64,000 bases of DNA from Roseateles puraquae (GTDB lineage: Bacteria; Pseudomonadota; Gammaproteobacteria; Burkholderiales; Burkholderiaceae_C). Each line of letters begins with the position of its first letter. Position 1 is the first letter of the stretch. Both the position numbers and the translations under genes were made by a program. Positions 16,435 to 25,121 of this stretch are shown here, one piece after another. The notes beneath the pieces are model-generated. The model saw only the letters and a list, made by a program, of their open reading frames with translations. It had not been told where the DNA came from and made no database searches. The DNA lies in NCBI RefSeq assembly GCF_002205845.1, contig NZ_NISI01000004.1:62001-126000 (forward strand). Direction: 5' to 3'.

Positions 16435-17496
16435 TCAGCGTTCGTCGAAGGAGATGACGACATGCTCCGTCAACGGATGCGCCTGGCAGCTCAGGATGAA
16501 CCCGGCGGCCACTTCGTCCTTGTCGAGCGCAAAGTTGCGGTCCATGCGCACCCGGCCCTCCAGCACCTTGCAGCGGCAGGTGGAGCACACGCCGCTCTTG
16601 CACGAGAAGGGCACGTCCATGCCTTCGCGCGCAGCGGCGTCGAGCAGGCTGGGGTCGGTGGCCAGAAACTCGATCTCCCGGGCGATGCCATCGCGGACCA
16701 CCGTCACCCGAGCCTGGGCCGCATCGCCCGCCTTGACCTCATGCGGCGCCGGCTGGCCGCTCATGGACTGCGGCGTCCCGAAGCGCTCGATGTGGATGCG
16801 CTCGGCCGGGATGCCCGCGCCGCGCAGCGCGGCCTCGGCCTGGTCGTTCATCTCGAAGGGACCGCAGACGAAGACCTCATCCACACTCGCCGCCGGCACC
16901 GGGCCGGCAAGGAAGGCGCTCAACTTGCCAGCGTCCAAACGGCCACCGTACAGCGGTGCATCCACCGCCTCGCGGCTGAAGACCAGGTGCAGCGACAGCC
17001 GGGTCATGAAGCGGTTCTTCAGGTCTTCGAGCTCTTCCTTGAACATCGTCGACGCGGTGCGGCGGTTCGCATAGATCAGCGTCGCCCGGGACCCGGGCTC
17101 GCTGGTCAGCAGGGCCGACACCAGGCTCAAGATGGGCGTGATGCCCGACCCGCCCGCGATGAAGAGCACATGCCGCCCTTCGCGACGGGCCGGGGGCATG
17201 ATGAAGCGCCCTTGCGGCGGGTAGGACTCGATCAGGTCACCGGGCTTGAGCTGCTCGTGCACCCAGGTGGAAAAGGCGCCGCCGTCCACGCGCCGGATGC
17301 CGACCTTCAAGGCCCGGTCCGAGCAGATGGAGTAGCTGCGGCGCAGCTCCTGCCCGCCAAGCGTGGTGCGCAATGTGAGGTACTGCCCGGGCTCGAACCC
17401 GAAGCCTTCGGCCGGCGCCTCGAAGCCGACGACCATGGCGTCATCGGTGTCGCGCTCGACCGAGGTCACGCGCAGGGGATGGAAGTGGAGTGCCAT
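16435..17496 (-). CDS. paaE: Phenylacetyl-CoA epoxidase reductase subunit PaaE
   Basis: This 353-residue reductase passes electrons from NAD(P)H to the di-iron epoxidase. The N-terminal flavodoxin-reductase-like FAD domain has the RSYSICS motif. The NAD domain has FIAGGSGITPILS. The C-terminal plant-type 2Fe-2S ferredoxin domain has ligands in CKSGVCSTCRCKV and a fourth cysteine in SCQAHP. Separated from paaD by 121 bases that contain a large hairpin repeat, whereas paaA-D are tightly packed. Confidence 0.96.
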   Translation of the reverse strand: MALHFHPLRVTSVERDTDDAMVVGFEAPAEGFGFEPGQYLTLRTTLGGQELRRSYSICSDRALKVGIRRVDGGAFSTWVHEQLKPGDLIESYPPQGRFIMPPARREGRHVLFIAGGSGITPILSLVSALLTSEPGSRATLIYANRRTASTMFKEELEDLKNRFMTRLSLHLVFSREAVDAPLYGGRLDAGKLSAFLAGPVPAASVDEVFVCGPFEMNDQAEAALRGAGIPAERIHIERFGTPQSMSGQPAPHEVKAGDAAQARVTVVRDGIAREIEFLATDPSLLDAAAREGMDVPFSCKSGVCSTCRCKVLEGRVRMDRNFALDKDEVAAGFILSCQAHPLTEHVVISFDER

Positions 17497-17530
17497 ATCA
17501 GATCAAGGCGAAGGGCGCCGAGGGAACACG

Positions 17531-17598
17531 GCCACAGAGGCACAGAGACACAGAGGGGCTGTCATCCCGCAGCCTCTGCGTCTCTGTGCCTCTGTGGC
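17531..17598. repeat. Large hairpin repeat, copy 1 (between paaD and paaE)
   Basis: Two 26-bp arms (17531-17556 and 17573-17598) are inverted copies with 25 of 26 positions complementary, around a 16-base loop. The arms are built from CACAGAG units. On the plus strand a run of six T follows at 17602-17607, which on the coding strand is a run of A before the hairpin. The same core is present at 20182-20247. It probably forms a very stable RNA stem in the paa transcript. Confidence 0.9.
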
Positions 17599-17617
17599 GC
17601 ATTTTTTCGGCTCAAGG

Positions 17618-18085
17618 TCAGATCGGTTTGAAGTATTCGAAGGGCTCGCCGCAGTCGATGCAGCGCCACGTGGACTTGCACGGCGTGGAACCGAAGCGCG
17701 ACAGCTGCTCGGTCTGCGCACCGCTGCAGCGCGGACAGCGCAGGCGCGGCACCACCGAAATGGCCTGTGCCGAGCCGCACTGTGGCGGCACGATGCCGTA
17801 CTGCTGCAGCTTCTCGCGGCCGGTGGGCGTGATCCAGTCGGTTGTCCAGGCCGGGGCGCGCTGCAGCGTCACCGTGACGGGGCCAAACTCGGCCAGCGCG
17901 GCGCGCACGTCGTCGGCGATCAGCTCGGTCGCCGGGCAGCCGCTGTAGGTAGGCGTGAGCACCACCTCCAGGCCCGCGTCGGTCGCGCGCAGGTCGCGCA
18001 CAATGCCCAGCTCCACGAGGCTGACCGCCGGGATCTCGGGGTCCGGCACGGCCGCCAGGCGCTCGCGTGCCGCGGCCAGGTTCAC
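17618..18085 (-). CDS. paaD: PaaD, epoxidase accessory protein
   Basis: This 155-residue protein is needed for full activity of the phenylacetyl-CoA epoxidase, probably in Fe-S or di-iron centre maturation. The N-terminal half is a DUF59/MIP18-like domain (PDPEIPAVSLVELGIVRDL and TPTYSGCPATELI). The C-terminal half has a zinc-ribbon-like set of four cysteines, CPRC and CIDC. The start is GTG at 18085, which overlaps the paaC stop (GTGA) and has GGGAGG as ribosome site. A longer open frame exists but lies within paaC in another frame. Confidence 0.95.
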   Translation of the reverse strand: MNLAAARERLAAVPDPEIPAVSLVELGIVRDLRATDAGLEVVLTPTYSGCPATELIADDVRAALAEFGPVTVTLQRAPAWTTDWITPTGREKLQQYGIVPPQCGSAQAISVVPRLRCPRCSGAQTEQLSRFGSTPCKSTWRCIDCGEPFEYFKPI

Positions 18086-18846
18086 CACACGCCTCCCGGG
18101 TAGGCGCGCTGCAGGTGCTGCATCGTGCCCAGCAGGTGGCCCATGTGCTCGCTGTGGATGCCGAGGTGGCCCTGGGGCTGCATGGCGCTGTCGCGCGGCA
18201 GCGTGAGCGTGGCCTCCGCCAGCAAGGTGGCCCAGCGGGCACGCCAATCGGCCTCGATCTCGCCCCACGCCGGGCCCACGCCTGCCACGCCGGCCGCCGC
18301 GAAGAGCTCGTTGAAATAGGGCGTCAGCACCACCAGGGCGGTCTGCATGCGGGCCTGCGACTCGGCGGTGCCGTCTCCCAGGCGCACCACCCAGTCGCTG
18401 CTGTGCTGGCGGTGGTAGCGCACTTCCTTCAGCGACTTGGCGGCGATGCCGGCCAACTCGGCGTCGTTGCTGGCCTGCAGGCGTTCGTACAGCAGCTCCA
18501 GCCAGATCGACACGGCGGCATTGCGCAAGGTGGTGAGCGCGAAGTCACGGCCACCCGAGCCGTCGCTGGGGCTGGCGGCGGCATTGGGCAACTCCACCAG
18601 CACGAGGTTGCGGTAGTCGCGCTCCTCCCGCAGGAAGGCGAGCTGGTCTTCATCGCGACCGGCGCCTTCGAGCTGACCGGCGTAGGTCAGCAAGGCGCGC
18701 GCCTGGCCCAGCAGGTCCAGCGCCATGTTGGACAGCGCCAGGTCTTCCTCCAGCACCGGCGCATGGCCGCACCACTCGCCCAGGCGCTGGGCGTGGATGA
18801 GGCAGGTGTCCGCCAGTTGCAGGACATAGGTGAGCTTGGCGTCCAT
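18082..18846 (-). CDS. paaC: Phenylacetyl-CoA epoxidase structural subunit PaaC
   Basis: This 254-residue ferritin-like subunit pairs with PaaA and holds the complex together. It keeps the four-helix fold but is the non-catalytic partner. Family features are the LADTCLIHAQRLGEWCGHAP start and the SDWVVRLGDGTAESQ segment. The ATG at 18846 overlaps the paaB stop by one base. A GTG one codon earlier is the alternative start. Confidence 0.95.
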   Translation of the reverse strand: MDAKLTYVLQLADTCLIHAQRLGEWCGHAPVLEEDLALSNMALDLLGQARALLTYAGQLEGAGRDEDQLAFLREERDYRNLVLVELPNAAASPSDGSGGRDFALTTLRNAAVSIWLELLYERLQASNDAELAGIAAKSLKEVRYHRQHSSDWVVRLGDGTAESQARMQTALVVLTPYFNELFAAAGVAGVGPAWGEIEADWRARWATLLAEATLTLPRDSAMQPQGHLGIHSEHMGHLLGTMQHLQRAYPGGVW

Positions 18847-19139
18847 CACATGTGATTGAGTTGCTCGGGCAACTCATAAAAGGTGGGATGGCGGTAGACC
18901 TTGTCGTCGGCCGGCTCGAAGAGGCTGCCCTTCTCGACCGGGTCACTGGCAACGATCTGCTCCGAGCGCACGACCCAGATGCTCGTGCCCTCCTGGCGGC
19001 GCGTGTAGACGTCGCGCGCCATCTGGATGGCCATCGCCGAATCGGCGGCATGCAGGCTGCCGCAGTGCTTGTGGTCCAGGCCCGCCTTGCTGCGGACGAA
19101 GACTTCCCACAGCGGCCATTCGTTCTTCGTGTTGCTCAT
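18846..19139 (-). CDS. paaB: Phenylacetyl-CoA epoxidase subunit PaaB
   Basis: This small 97-residue subunit is required for the epoxidase complex PaaABCE. The pattern EWPLWEVFVRSKAGLDHKHC at the start and the ending DDKVYRHPTFYELPEQ are diagnostic. It lies 11 bases after the paaA stop and overlaps paaC. Confidence 0.97.
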   Translation of the reverse strand: MSNTKNEWPLWEVFVRSKAGLDHKHCGSLHAADSAMAIQMARDVYTRRQEGTSIWVVRSEQIVASDPVEKGSLFEPADDKVYRHPTFYELPEQLNHM

Positions 19140-19150
19140 GTCGTGCGTCC

Positions 19151-20155
19151 TTAGGCGGCTTGGGCCTGGGTGGCCTGCTTCTTCGCATGGACCATCGCGG
19201 CCTCACGCACCCAGGCGCCATCGTCCCAGGCCTTGTTGCGCGCAGCCAGGCGTTCGCGGTTGCAGGGGCCCTCGCCACCCACCACGCGCCAGAACTCGGA
19301 CCAGTCGATGGCGCCGAAGTCGTAGCTCTCTCGCTCGGCGTTCCACTTCAGGTCAGGGTCGGGCACGGTCACGCCCAGGATCTCGGCCTGCGGAATGGTC
19401 GCGTCGACGAACTTCTGGCGCAGCGTGTCGTTGGAGACGCGCTTGATACCCCAGCGCATGCTCTGCTCGCTGTTCGGCGAATCCTTGTCCGCCGGGCCGA
19501 ACATCATCAGCGCCGGCCACCACCAGCGGTTCACGGCGTCCTGCACCATGGCCTTCTGGGCGGCGGTGCCCTTTTGCATCATCACCAGCAGGCTCTCGTA
19601 GCCCTGGCGCTGGTGGAAGCTCTCCTCGCGGCAGACGCGGATCATGGCCCGCGCATAGGGCGCGTAGGAGCAGCGGCACAGCGGCACCTGGTTCATGATG
19701 GCCGCCCCGTCCACCAGCCAGCCGATGACGCCGATGTCGGCCCAGGTCAGCGTGGGGTAGTTGAAGATGGAGCTGTACTTGGCCTTGCCCGACAGCAGCG
19801 CCTCGGTCATCTCGTCGCGGCTGGTGCCCAGGGTCTCGGCGGCGGCGTAGAGGTACAGGCCATGGCCGCCCTCGTCCTGCACCTTGGCCAGCAGAATGGC
19901 CTTGCGCTTGAGCGTCGGGGCGCGGGTGATCCAGTTGCCCTCGGGCAGCATGCCGACGATCTCGCTGTGCGCATGCTGGCTGATCTGCCGCACCAGCGTC
20001 TTGCGGTAGTGGTCAGGCATCCAGTCCTTGGCCTCGATGAAGTCTCCCGCATCGATGCGGGCTTCGAAGGCCTCCTCGCGGGCCAGCTCCTCGGCGCTCT
20101 TGACGACCTTGGGCTTGGCCTCGCGCGCCATCAGGTCCATGGCTTGTGTGTACAT
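19151..20155 (-). CDS. paaA: Phenylacetyl-CoA epoxidase catalytic subunit PaaA
   Basis: This 334-residue di-iron oxygenase subunit forms the ring 1,2-epoxide of phenylacetyl-CoA. Carboxylate-bridged di-iron ligands are in [12 protein letters not shown] (Glu-x2-His) and the second set in [11 protein letters not shown]. The N terminus [13 protein letters not shown] is well preceded by an AAAGGAG ribosome site. It is the first gene of the tight paaABCD block. Upstream lies the second hairpin repeat. Confidence 0.97.
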   Translation of the reverse strand: MYTQAMDLMAREAKPKVVKSAEELAREEAFEARIDAGDFIEAKDWMPDHYRKTLVRQISQHAHSEIVGMLPEGNWITRAPTLKRKAILLAKVQDEGGHGLYLYAAAETLGTSRDEMTEALLSGKAKYSSIFNYPTLTWADIGVIGWLVDGAAIMNQVPLCRCSYAPYARAMIRVCREESFHQRQGYESLLVMMQKGTAAQKAMVQDAVNRWWWPALMMFGPADKDSPNSEQSMRWGIKRVSNDTLRQKFVDATIPQAEILGVTVPDPDLKWNAERESYDFGAIDWSEFWRVVGGEGPCNRERLAARNKAWDDGAWVREAAMVHAKKQATQAQAA

Positions 20156-20181
20156 CAGCGGCTCCTTTGCTCAGGCGGATG

Positions 20182-20247
20182 AACACAGCCACAGCGGCAC
20201 AGAGACGTTCGAGCGCCTCTGTGTCTCTGTGCCTCTGTGGCTGTGTT
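20182..20247. repeat. Large hairpin repeat, copy 2 (between paaK and paaA)
   Basis: Arms 20182-20207 and 20222-20247 are inverted copies of 26 bp with two mismatches and a 14-base loop. The core (GCCACAGAGGCACAGAGAC type) is shared with the copy at 17531-17598. It fills most of the 98-bp gap between paaK and paaA. Confidence 0.9.
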
Positions 20248-20253
20248 GGGTAT

Positions 20254-21567
20254 TCATGGCTTCTTGCGTTGATCGACCACGCGGCGGGCCTTGCCCACGA
20301 GCGTGCGTTCGATGGATTCGGGCTGCTCGACGCTCACCTTTGCGCTCACGCCGATCAGGTTCTTGATGCGCTCGGCCAGGCGCCAGCCGATGCCGTCGTC
20401 AGTCGCGCCCAGGGCCATCTCGCAGCGGATGACGAGTTCATCCAGATGGCCGTCGCGCGTGACGACCAACTGGTACTGCCCACCCAGCCCCGGCTCCTGC
20501 AGCACCAGCTCCTCCACCTGCGTGGGGAAGAGGTTGACGCCACGGATGATGAGCATGTCGTCACTGCGGCCCACGATCTTGCCCATGCGGCGCATGCTGC
20601 GCGCGGTGGGCGGCAGCAGCCGGGTGAGGTCGCGCGTGCGGTAGCGGATGACGGGCATCGCCTCCTTCGTGAGCGAGGTGAACACCAGCTCGCCCTCGCT
20701 GCCATCGGGCAGCACCTCGCCCGTCTCGGGGTCGATGATCTCGGGGTAGAAGTGGTCTTCCCAGATCACCGGGCCGTCCTTGCTCTCGATGCACTCGTTG
20801 GCCACACCCGGGCCCATCACTTCCGACAGGCCGTAGATGTCCACCGCATCGATGCCCGCGCCCTGCTCGATGTCGCGGCGCATGGCCTCCGTCCAGGGCT
20901 CGGCGCCAAAGATGCCGATCTTCAGCGACGACTCGCGCGCATCCAGACCCTGGCGGCGGAACTCTTCGATCAGCACCTGCATGTAGCTGGGCGTGACCAT
21001 GATGATGTCGGGCTTGAAGTCGGTGATGAGCTGCACCTGCTTCTCGGTCTGGCCACCGCTCATCGGGATGACCGTGCACCCCAGCCGCTCGGCGCCGTAG
21101 TGCGCGCCCAGCCCGCCGGTAAAGAGGCCATAACCGTAGGCGACGTGCACCAAGTCGCCCGCCCGACCGCCCGAAGCGCGAATGGATCGGGCCACCAGGT
21201 TGGCCCAGTGGTCGATGTCCTTCAGCGTGTAGCCCACCACGGTCGGCTTGCCCGTGGTGCCGGACGACGCATGGATGCGCGCGAGCTGCTCGCGCGGCAC
21301 GGCGAACAGGCCGAAGGGGTAGTTCGCGCGCAGGTCGTGCTTGGTCGTGAACGGGAACTTGGCGAGGTCTGCCAGGGTCTTCAGGTCGGACGGGTGCACG
21401 CCCTTGGCATCGAAGCTGGCCTTGTAGTGCGGCACATGGTCGTAGGCATGCTGCAGGCTCCAGCGCAGGCGCTGCAGCTGCAAGGCCTGCAGCTCGTCGC
21501 GGCTGGCAGTCTCGATCGGGTCGAGCTCGCCGGCCTTGGGCACGCGGATGGGGGCTTTGCTGCTCAT
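20254..21567 (-). CDS. paaK: Phenylacetate--CoA ligase
   Basis: This 437-residue AMP-forming ligase makes phenylacetyl-CoA, the entry step and also the inducer of the pathway. The nucleotide loop is SSGTTGKPTVV near residue 100. YGLSEVMGPGVANEC is the typical PaaK A5 region, and the C-terminal domain ends with GKARRVVDQRK, which holds the catalytic lysine region. It overlaps the paaI stop by 4 bp (ATGA). Confidence 0.97.
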   Translation of the reverse strand: MSSKAPIRVPKAGELDPIETASRDELQALQLQRLRWSLQHAYDHVPHYKASFDAKGVHPSDLKTLADLAKFPFTTKHDLRANYPFGLFAVPREQLARIHASSGTTGKPTVVGYTLKDIDHWANLVARSIRASGGRAGDLVHVAYGYGLFTGGLGAHYGAERLGCTVIPMSGGQTEKQVQLITDFKPDIIMVTPSYMQVLIEEFRRQGLDARESSLKIGIFGAEPWTEAMRRDIEQGAGIDAVDIYGLSEVMGPGVANECIESKDGPVIWEDHFYPEIIDPETGEVLPDGSEGELVFTSLTKEAMPVIRYRTRDLTRLLPPTARSMRRMGKIVGRSDDMLIIRGVNLFPTQVEELVLQEPGLGGQYQLVVTRDGHLDELVIRCEMALGATDDGIGWRLAERIKNLIGVSAKVSVEQPESIERTLVGKARRVVDQRKKP

Positions 21568-22001
21568 GGGTTTCCTTCGTCGTAGACCTTGCGCTCACCC
21601 AGCCGGTGCGAGCGACCGCGGAACACGGCGACGAGCTCGCCCCGCTGGTTGGTCACCGTGATGTCGTACAGGCCCGTGCGGCCGGCCAGCGAGGTCTCGG
21701 CCGCCGTCGCGGTGAGCACATCGCCCAGGCGGGCGCTTTTCAGGATGTCGATGCCGAATCCCGACGCCACGGTCAACGCATTGCGGCTGTTGCAGGCAAA
21801 AGCGAACGCAGAGTCGGCCAGCGTGGCGATCAGGCCGCCGTGGCAGATGGCGAAGCCGTTGAGCATGTCCGGCCGCACCGTCATCGTCGCGACCGCACGG
21901 CCCGGGGCGACCTCGGTGATCTGCAGGCCGAGCATGCGGCTCGCGGCGTCGTCCGCAAGCATCACGTCACGGACCTTCTCGGCGGTGGCCTGCGCATCCA
22001 T
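21564..22001 (-). CDS. paaI: Hot-dog thioesterase PaaI
   Basis: This 145-residue hydroxyphenylacetyl-CoA thioesterase frees CoA from dead-end intermediates of the phenylacetate pathway. The hot-dog motif with catalytic region NGFAICHGGLIATLADSAFAFA is clear. The ATG overlaps the paaG stop by one base (TGATG). Confidence 0.95.
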   Translation of the reverse strand: MDAQATAEKVRDVMLADDAASRMLGLQITEVAPGRAVATMTVRPDMLNGFAICHGGLIATLADSAFAFACNSRNALTVASGFGIDILKSARLGDVLTATAAETSLAGRTGLYDITVTNQRGELVAVFRGRSHRLGERKVYDEGNP

Positions 22002-22804
22002 CAGCGGTCCCGGAACTGCGGCTTGCGCTTGTCCAGGAAGGCCACGGCGCCTTCCAGGTAGTCGTAGGCAAAGCCCATCTGGCTCTGCAGCACCGCCTCG
22101 CGTTTGAGGGCCGTCTCGAAATCGAACTTCAGCGCCTCGTCCATCGCGATGCGGGTCTCGACCAGCGCCCGGGTGGGCATGGCGGCGAGCTTCTGCGCCG
22201 TCGCCAGCGCGGCTTCCATCAGCTCGGCATCGGGCAGCACCCGCGAGATCAGGCCCAGGCGCTCGGCATCGGCGGCCTTCAGCTTGTCGCCCAGCAGCGC
22301 CAGCTCCAGCGCCTTGGCGCGCCCCACCAGCCGGGGCAGCAGCCAGGTGCCGCCGCAGTCGGGAATGAGGCCAATCTTGGAGAAGGCCTGGATGAAGCTC
22401 GCACTCTCGCCGGCCAGCACGAGGTCACATCCCAGGGCCACGCTGGCACCGGCACCCGCCGCAACGCCATTGACCGCGGCCACCACCGGCACCGGCATGC
22501 TGCGCAGACGCAGCGCGAGCGGAATGTAGAAATGGTCGAGCAGGTGGCCGATGTCCTTGGGCGGCGCCCCCGCCTCGCGGCTGGGCGCGACATGCGGATC
22601 GGCGAGATCCTGCCCCGCGCTGAAGGCCCGGCCGGCGCCGGTGATCAGCACGCAACGGGTGTCAACGTCGGTCGCCGCCGCCTCCAGCGCCTGGCGCAAC
22701 TGGCCAAGCATGCCGGTCGTGAAGGCGTTCAGCGCCTCGGGGCGGTTCAGGCGCAGCAGGCGCACGGCGCCATGCTGCTCGATGAGGATCGTCTGTTCGG
22801 ACAT
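22001..22804 (-). CDS. paaG: Epoxide isomerase PaaG (crotonase family)
   Basis: This 267-residue protein turns the ring epoxide of phenylacetyl-CoA into oxepin-CoA. The crotonase oxyanion-hole motifs are AFSAGQDLAD and NGVAAGAGASVALGCDL. The typical PaaG region SKIGLIPDCGGTWLLPRLVG contains the catalytic Asp. It is the first gene of the operon. The promoter and a perfect palindrome lie directly upstream. Confidence 0.95.
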   Translation of the reverse strand: MSEQTILIEQHGAVRLLRLNRPEALNAFTTGMLGQLRQALEAAATDVDTRCVLITGAGRAFSAGQDLADPHVAPSREAGAPPKDIGHLLDHFYIPLALRLRSMPVPVVAAVNGVAAGAGASVALGCDLVLAGESASFIQAFSKIGLIPDCGGTWLLPRLVGRAKALELALLGDKLKAADAERLGLISRVLPDAELMEAALATAQKLAAMPTRALVETRIAMDEALKFDFETALKREAVLQSQMGFAYDYLEGAVAFLDKRKPQFRDR

Positions 22805-22815
22805 GGAATTTCTCT

Positions 22816-22829
22816 ACCGACCGGTCGGT
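22816..22829 (-). promoter_or_regulatory. Probable PaaR operator
   Basis: ACCGACCGGTCGGT is a perfect 14-bp palindrome, 12 bases before the paaG ATG and three bases after the -10 box, where bound repressor would block initiation. The shape matches sites described for TetR-type regulators of acyl-CoA pathways in betaproteobacteria. No second copy was seen upstream of the other paa genes. Confidence 0.75.
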
Positions 22830-22831
22830 TA

Positions 22832-22860
22832 ATCGTAGGGCGACGCTTGACCCGGATCAA
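22832..22860 (-). promoter_or_regulatory. Candidate sigma70 promoter of the paa operon
   Basis: On the minus strand TTGATC (22855-22860) and TACGAT (22832-22837) are 17 bases apart, each matching 4 of 6 consensus bases. The predicted start of transcription falls inside the palindrome at 22816-22829. Confidence 0.6.
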
Positions 22861-22866
22861 GGGTCG

Positions 22867-22904
22867 GGCGGGAAAACCCCAGCAGGGCCGGGGTGAGGCC
22901 CGCC
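22867..22904 (-). terminator. Possible terminator after the PfkB kinase gene
   Basis: On the minus strand an ACCCC/GGGGT stem is followed by TTTT, and all of it is enclosed by GGCGGG/CCCGCC arms. It lies 30 bases past the kinase stop codon and before the paa promoter, so it would separate the two units. Confidence 0.4.
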
Positions 22905-22933
22905 TTGTGGTCGATGCCCCGCCCCTGCGCGAC

Positions 22934-23875
22934 TCAAGCCGGCACGATGCGCACCGCCTCGGCCAGGGCCTCCAGCTGCGCCGGGCGCGGCGGCACAAAG
23001 CCGGCGGACGTGCAGGCCGCCGCCCCGGCCGCCAGTGCCCAACGCAAATGCTGCTGCGCCGGCGCGGCGGCATCGCGCATCAGGCTGTCCAGCAGCCCGG
23101 CCAGGGCCGTATCGCCGGCCCCAACGGTGTCCACCACCTCCACCGGCGGCGGCTGGCCCGACACCTCCTCCACGCCGTGATAGAGCGTCGCCCCCGCCGC
23201 GCCCCGGGTCAGCAGCAGCCACGCGCCGGGGTTCCATGCCGCAATCTGGGCCAGGCCAGAGCGGTGGTCCGGCACCCGGAACAGGCCGCGCAGGTCTTCG
23301 TCGGACACCTTGATCACATCCGCCAGGCGGCACATCTGCTCCAGGGTGTCGTCGTAGCGCGAGTCCATCGGCGGGGCGCGGAAGTTGGGGTCGTAGCTGA
23401 TCAGCCGACCCTCGGCCTTCAGCGCCTGGGCCAGCGCCAGCAGCCGCCCGGCCAGCGGCTCCCGCACCAGGCCCAGGCTGCCGAAATGCGCCCAGCGCAG
23501 CGAGCGCGTCCAGCCCGCTGGCAGGCCCTCGGGCCGGAAGTGCAGATCTGCGCTGTCCTGCCCGATGAAGAAGTAGTGGGGCGGGTCGACCTCGTGCACC
23601 ACCGCCAGCAATGGTGGCCGCGGCAACTGCTGAATGAACCGCATGTCCAGGTGAGCCTCCTGGCTGGCCCGCCAGATCTCGGCGCCGAAAAGGTCTTGGC
23701 TGATCGCACCGGCAAAGGCGCTCAGCTGGCCCAGGGTCGACATCGCCACGGCCACATTCCACGGCGAGCCACCACAGGCGCTGCGCCATTGGTCGGGGCC
23801 GATGCGGATCAGGTCGGTCAGGGCCTCGCCGAAGGCGACGAAGCGGGGAAGGTCCGCATGAAGTACTGCACTCAT
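22934..23875 (-). CDS. PfkB family sugar kinase (fructokinase-like)
   Basis: This 313-residue ribokinase-fold kinase has the N-terminal substrate region FVAFGEALTDLIR and GGSPWNVAVAMSTLG. The C-terminal catalytic signature is VDTVGAGDTALAGLLD, where the Asp is the base and GAGD the anion hole. This resembles bacterial fructokinases. Substrate not certain. I chose the ATG at 23875 (MSAVLHAD), because upstream codons add residues with no family match and run towards divergent moaA. No sugar transporter is adjacent. Confidence 0.87.
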   Translation of the reverse strand: MSAVLHADLPRFVAFGEALTDLIRIGPDQWRSACGGSPWNVAVAMSTLGQLSAFAGAISQDLFGAEIWRASQEAHLDMRFIQQLPRPPLLAVVHEVDPPHYFFIGQDSADLHFRPEGLPAGWTRSLRWAHFGSLGLVREPLAGRLLALAQALKAEGRLISYDPNFRAPPMDSRYDDTLEQMCRLADVIKVSDEDLRGLFRVPDHRSGLAQIAAWNPGAWLLLTRGAAGATLYHGVEEVSGQPPPVEVVDTVGAGDTALAGLLDSLMRDAAAPAQQHLRWALAAGAAACTSAGFVPPRPAQLEALAEAVRIVPA

Positions 23876-24006
23876 TCGCCCATTCAAGCGGGCGGGCGCA
23901 AGCCTGACAAGTCCCGAAAGCCAGCCGCATCCCGCCATCAGACGATAGGGATGGCGCCGATGGCCGGGCGGACGCAAGGTTGCCGGGTCGCGGTGAGAAT
24001 GCGGCC

Positions 24007-25119
24007 ATGAGCGCCCGCGAAGTTCCTCTCGTCTACACCCCGCCGGCCCGCCGGTTGGTGGTGCCGGCAGACGCGCCGATGCCGCGCGGCCCGCTGGGCG
24101 ACACGCTCGGCCGCCCGCTGCACGACCTGCGTATCTCGGTGACCGACCGCTGCAACTTCCGCTGCGGCTATTGCATGCCCAAGCAGGTGTTCGACAAGCA
24201 CCACCAGTTCCTCCCGCATGCCGACTTGCTGAGCTTCGAGGAGATCACGCGGCTGACACGGGTCTTCGTGGCCCTGGGAGTGGAGAAGCTGCGCATCACC
24301 GGCGGCGAGCCCACGCTGCGCCGCGGGCTGGAGTCGCTGATCGAGATGCTCGCGGTGCTGCGCACGCCCGATGGGCGCGAGCTCGACCTGACACTCACCA
24401 CCAACGGCTCCACGCTGGTGAAGAAGGCCGGTGCCCTGCGCGCTGCCGGCCTCAAGCGCCTCACCGTGAGCCTCGATGGCCTGGACGACGCGGTGTTCCA
24501 GCGCATGAACGATGTCGGCTTTCCGGTAGCCGATGTGCTGGACGGCATCGCCGCAGCCCAGGCCGCCGGGCTCGGCCCGATCAAGGTCAACATGGTCGTG
24601 CAACGCGGCGTGAACGATGACCAGATCCTGCCCATGGCGCGCCACTTCCGACACAGCGGCGTGGTGCTGCGCTTCATCGAATACATGGACGTCGGCGCCA
24701 CCAATGGCTGGCGCATGGACCAGGTGCTGCCTTCGCGGGACGTGATGCAGCGCATTGCAGCCGAGTTCCCCCTGACACCTCTCTCAGCCAGCGCCCCCGG
24801 CGAGACCGCCGAGCGCTGGGCCTATGCCGACGGTGGTGGCGAGGTGGGCTTCATCTCGTCGGTGACCCAGGCGTTCTGCGGCGACTGCAACCGCGCCCGA
24901 CTGTCGACCGAAGGACGGCTCTACACCTGCCTCTTCGCGACCCGCGGGCACGACCTGCGTGGGCTGCTGCGTGGCGCCGAAGCGGTCAGCGACGCACAGA
25001 TCGCCGGCGCCATCGCGGAGGTCTGGGGGGGCCGGGCCGACCGCTACTCCCAGTTGCGCGGCAGCGGCCAGGCGCCCACCGGCGAGCGCCGCGTCGAGAT
25101 GCACTACATCGGCGGCTGA
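24007..25119 (+). CDS. moaA: GTP 3',8-cyclase MoaA
   Basis: This 370-residue radical SAM enzyme is the first step of molybdenum cofactor synthesis. The N-terminal 4Fe-4S motif C-x3-C-x2-C lies in [10 protein letters not shown] near residues 49-56. The C-terminal second cluster ligands are in CGDCNRARL near residue 290 and LYTCLF near 307. The terminal Gly-Gly needed for activity is kept (HYIGG). An upstream in-frame ATG at 23980 adds nine residues. The start at 24007 is better spaced. Confidence 0.96.
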   Translation: MSAREVPLVYTPPARRLVVPADAPMPRGPLGDTLGRPLHDLRISVTDRCNFRCGYCMPKQVFDKHHQFLPHADLLSFEEITRLTRVFVALGVEKLRITGGEPTLRRGLESLIEMLAVLRTPDGRELDLTLTTNGSTLVKKAGALRAAGLKRLTVSLDGLDDAVFQRMNDVGFPVADVLDGIAAAQAAGLGPIKVNMVVQRGVNDDQILPMARHFRHSGVVLRFIEYMDVGATNGWRMDQVLPSRDVMQRIAAEFPLTPLSASAPGETAERWAYADGGGEVGFISSVTQAFCGDCNRARLSTEGRLYTCLFATRGHDLRGLLRGAEAVSDAQIAGAIAEVWGGRADRYSQLRGSGQAPTGERRVEMHYIGG

Positions 25120-25121
25120 CC

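Noticed and set aside
16291-17631. 446-codon open frame that includes the hairpin repeat (HRGTETQR type)
   Set aside because: Antisense to paaE and paaR. The end part is only the translated palindromic repeat, a known source of false small proteins.
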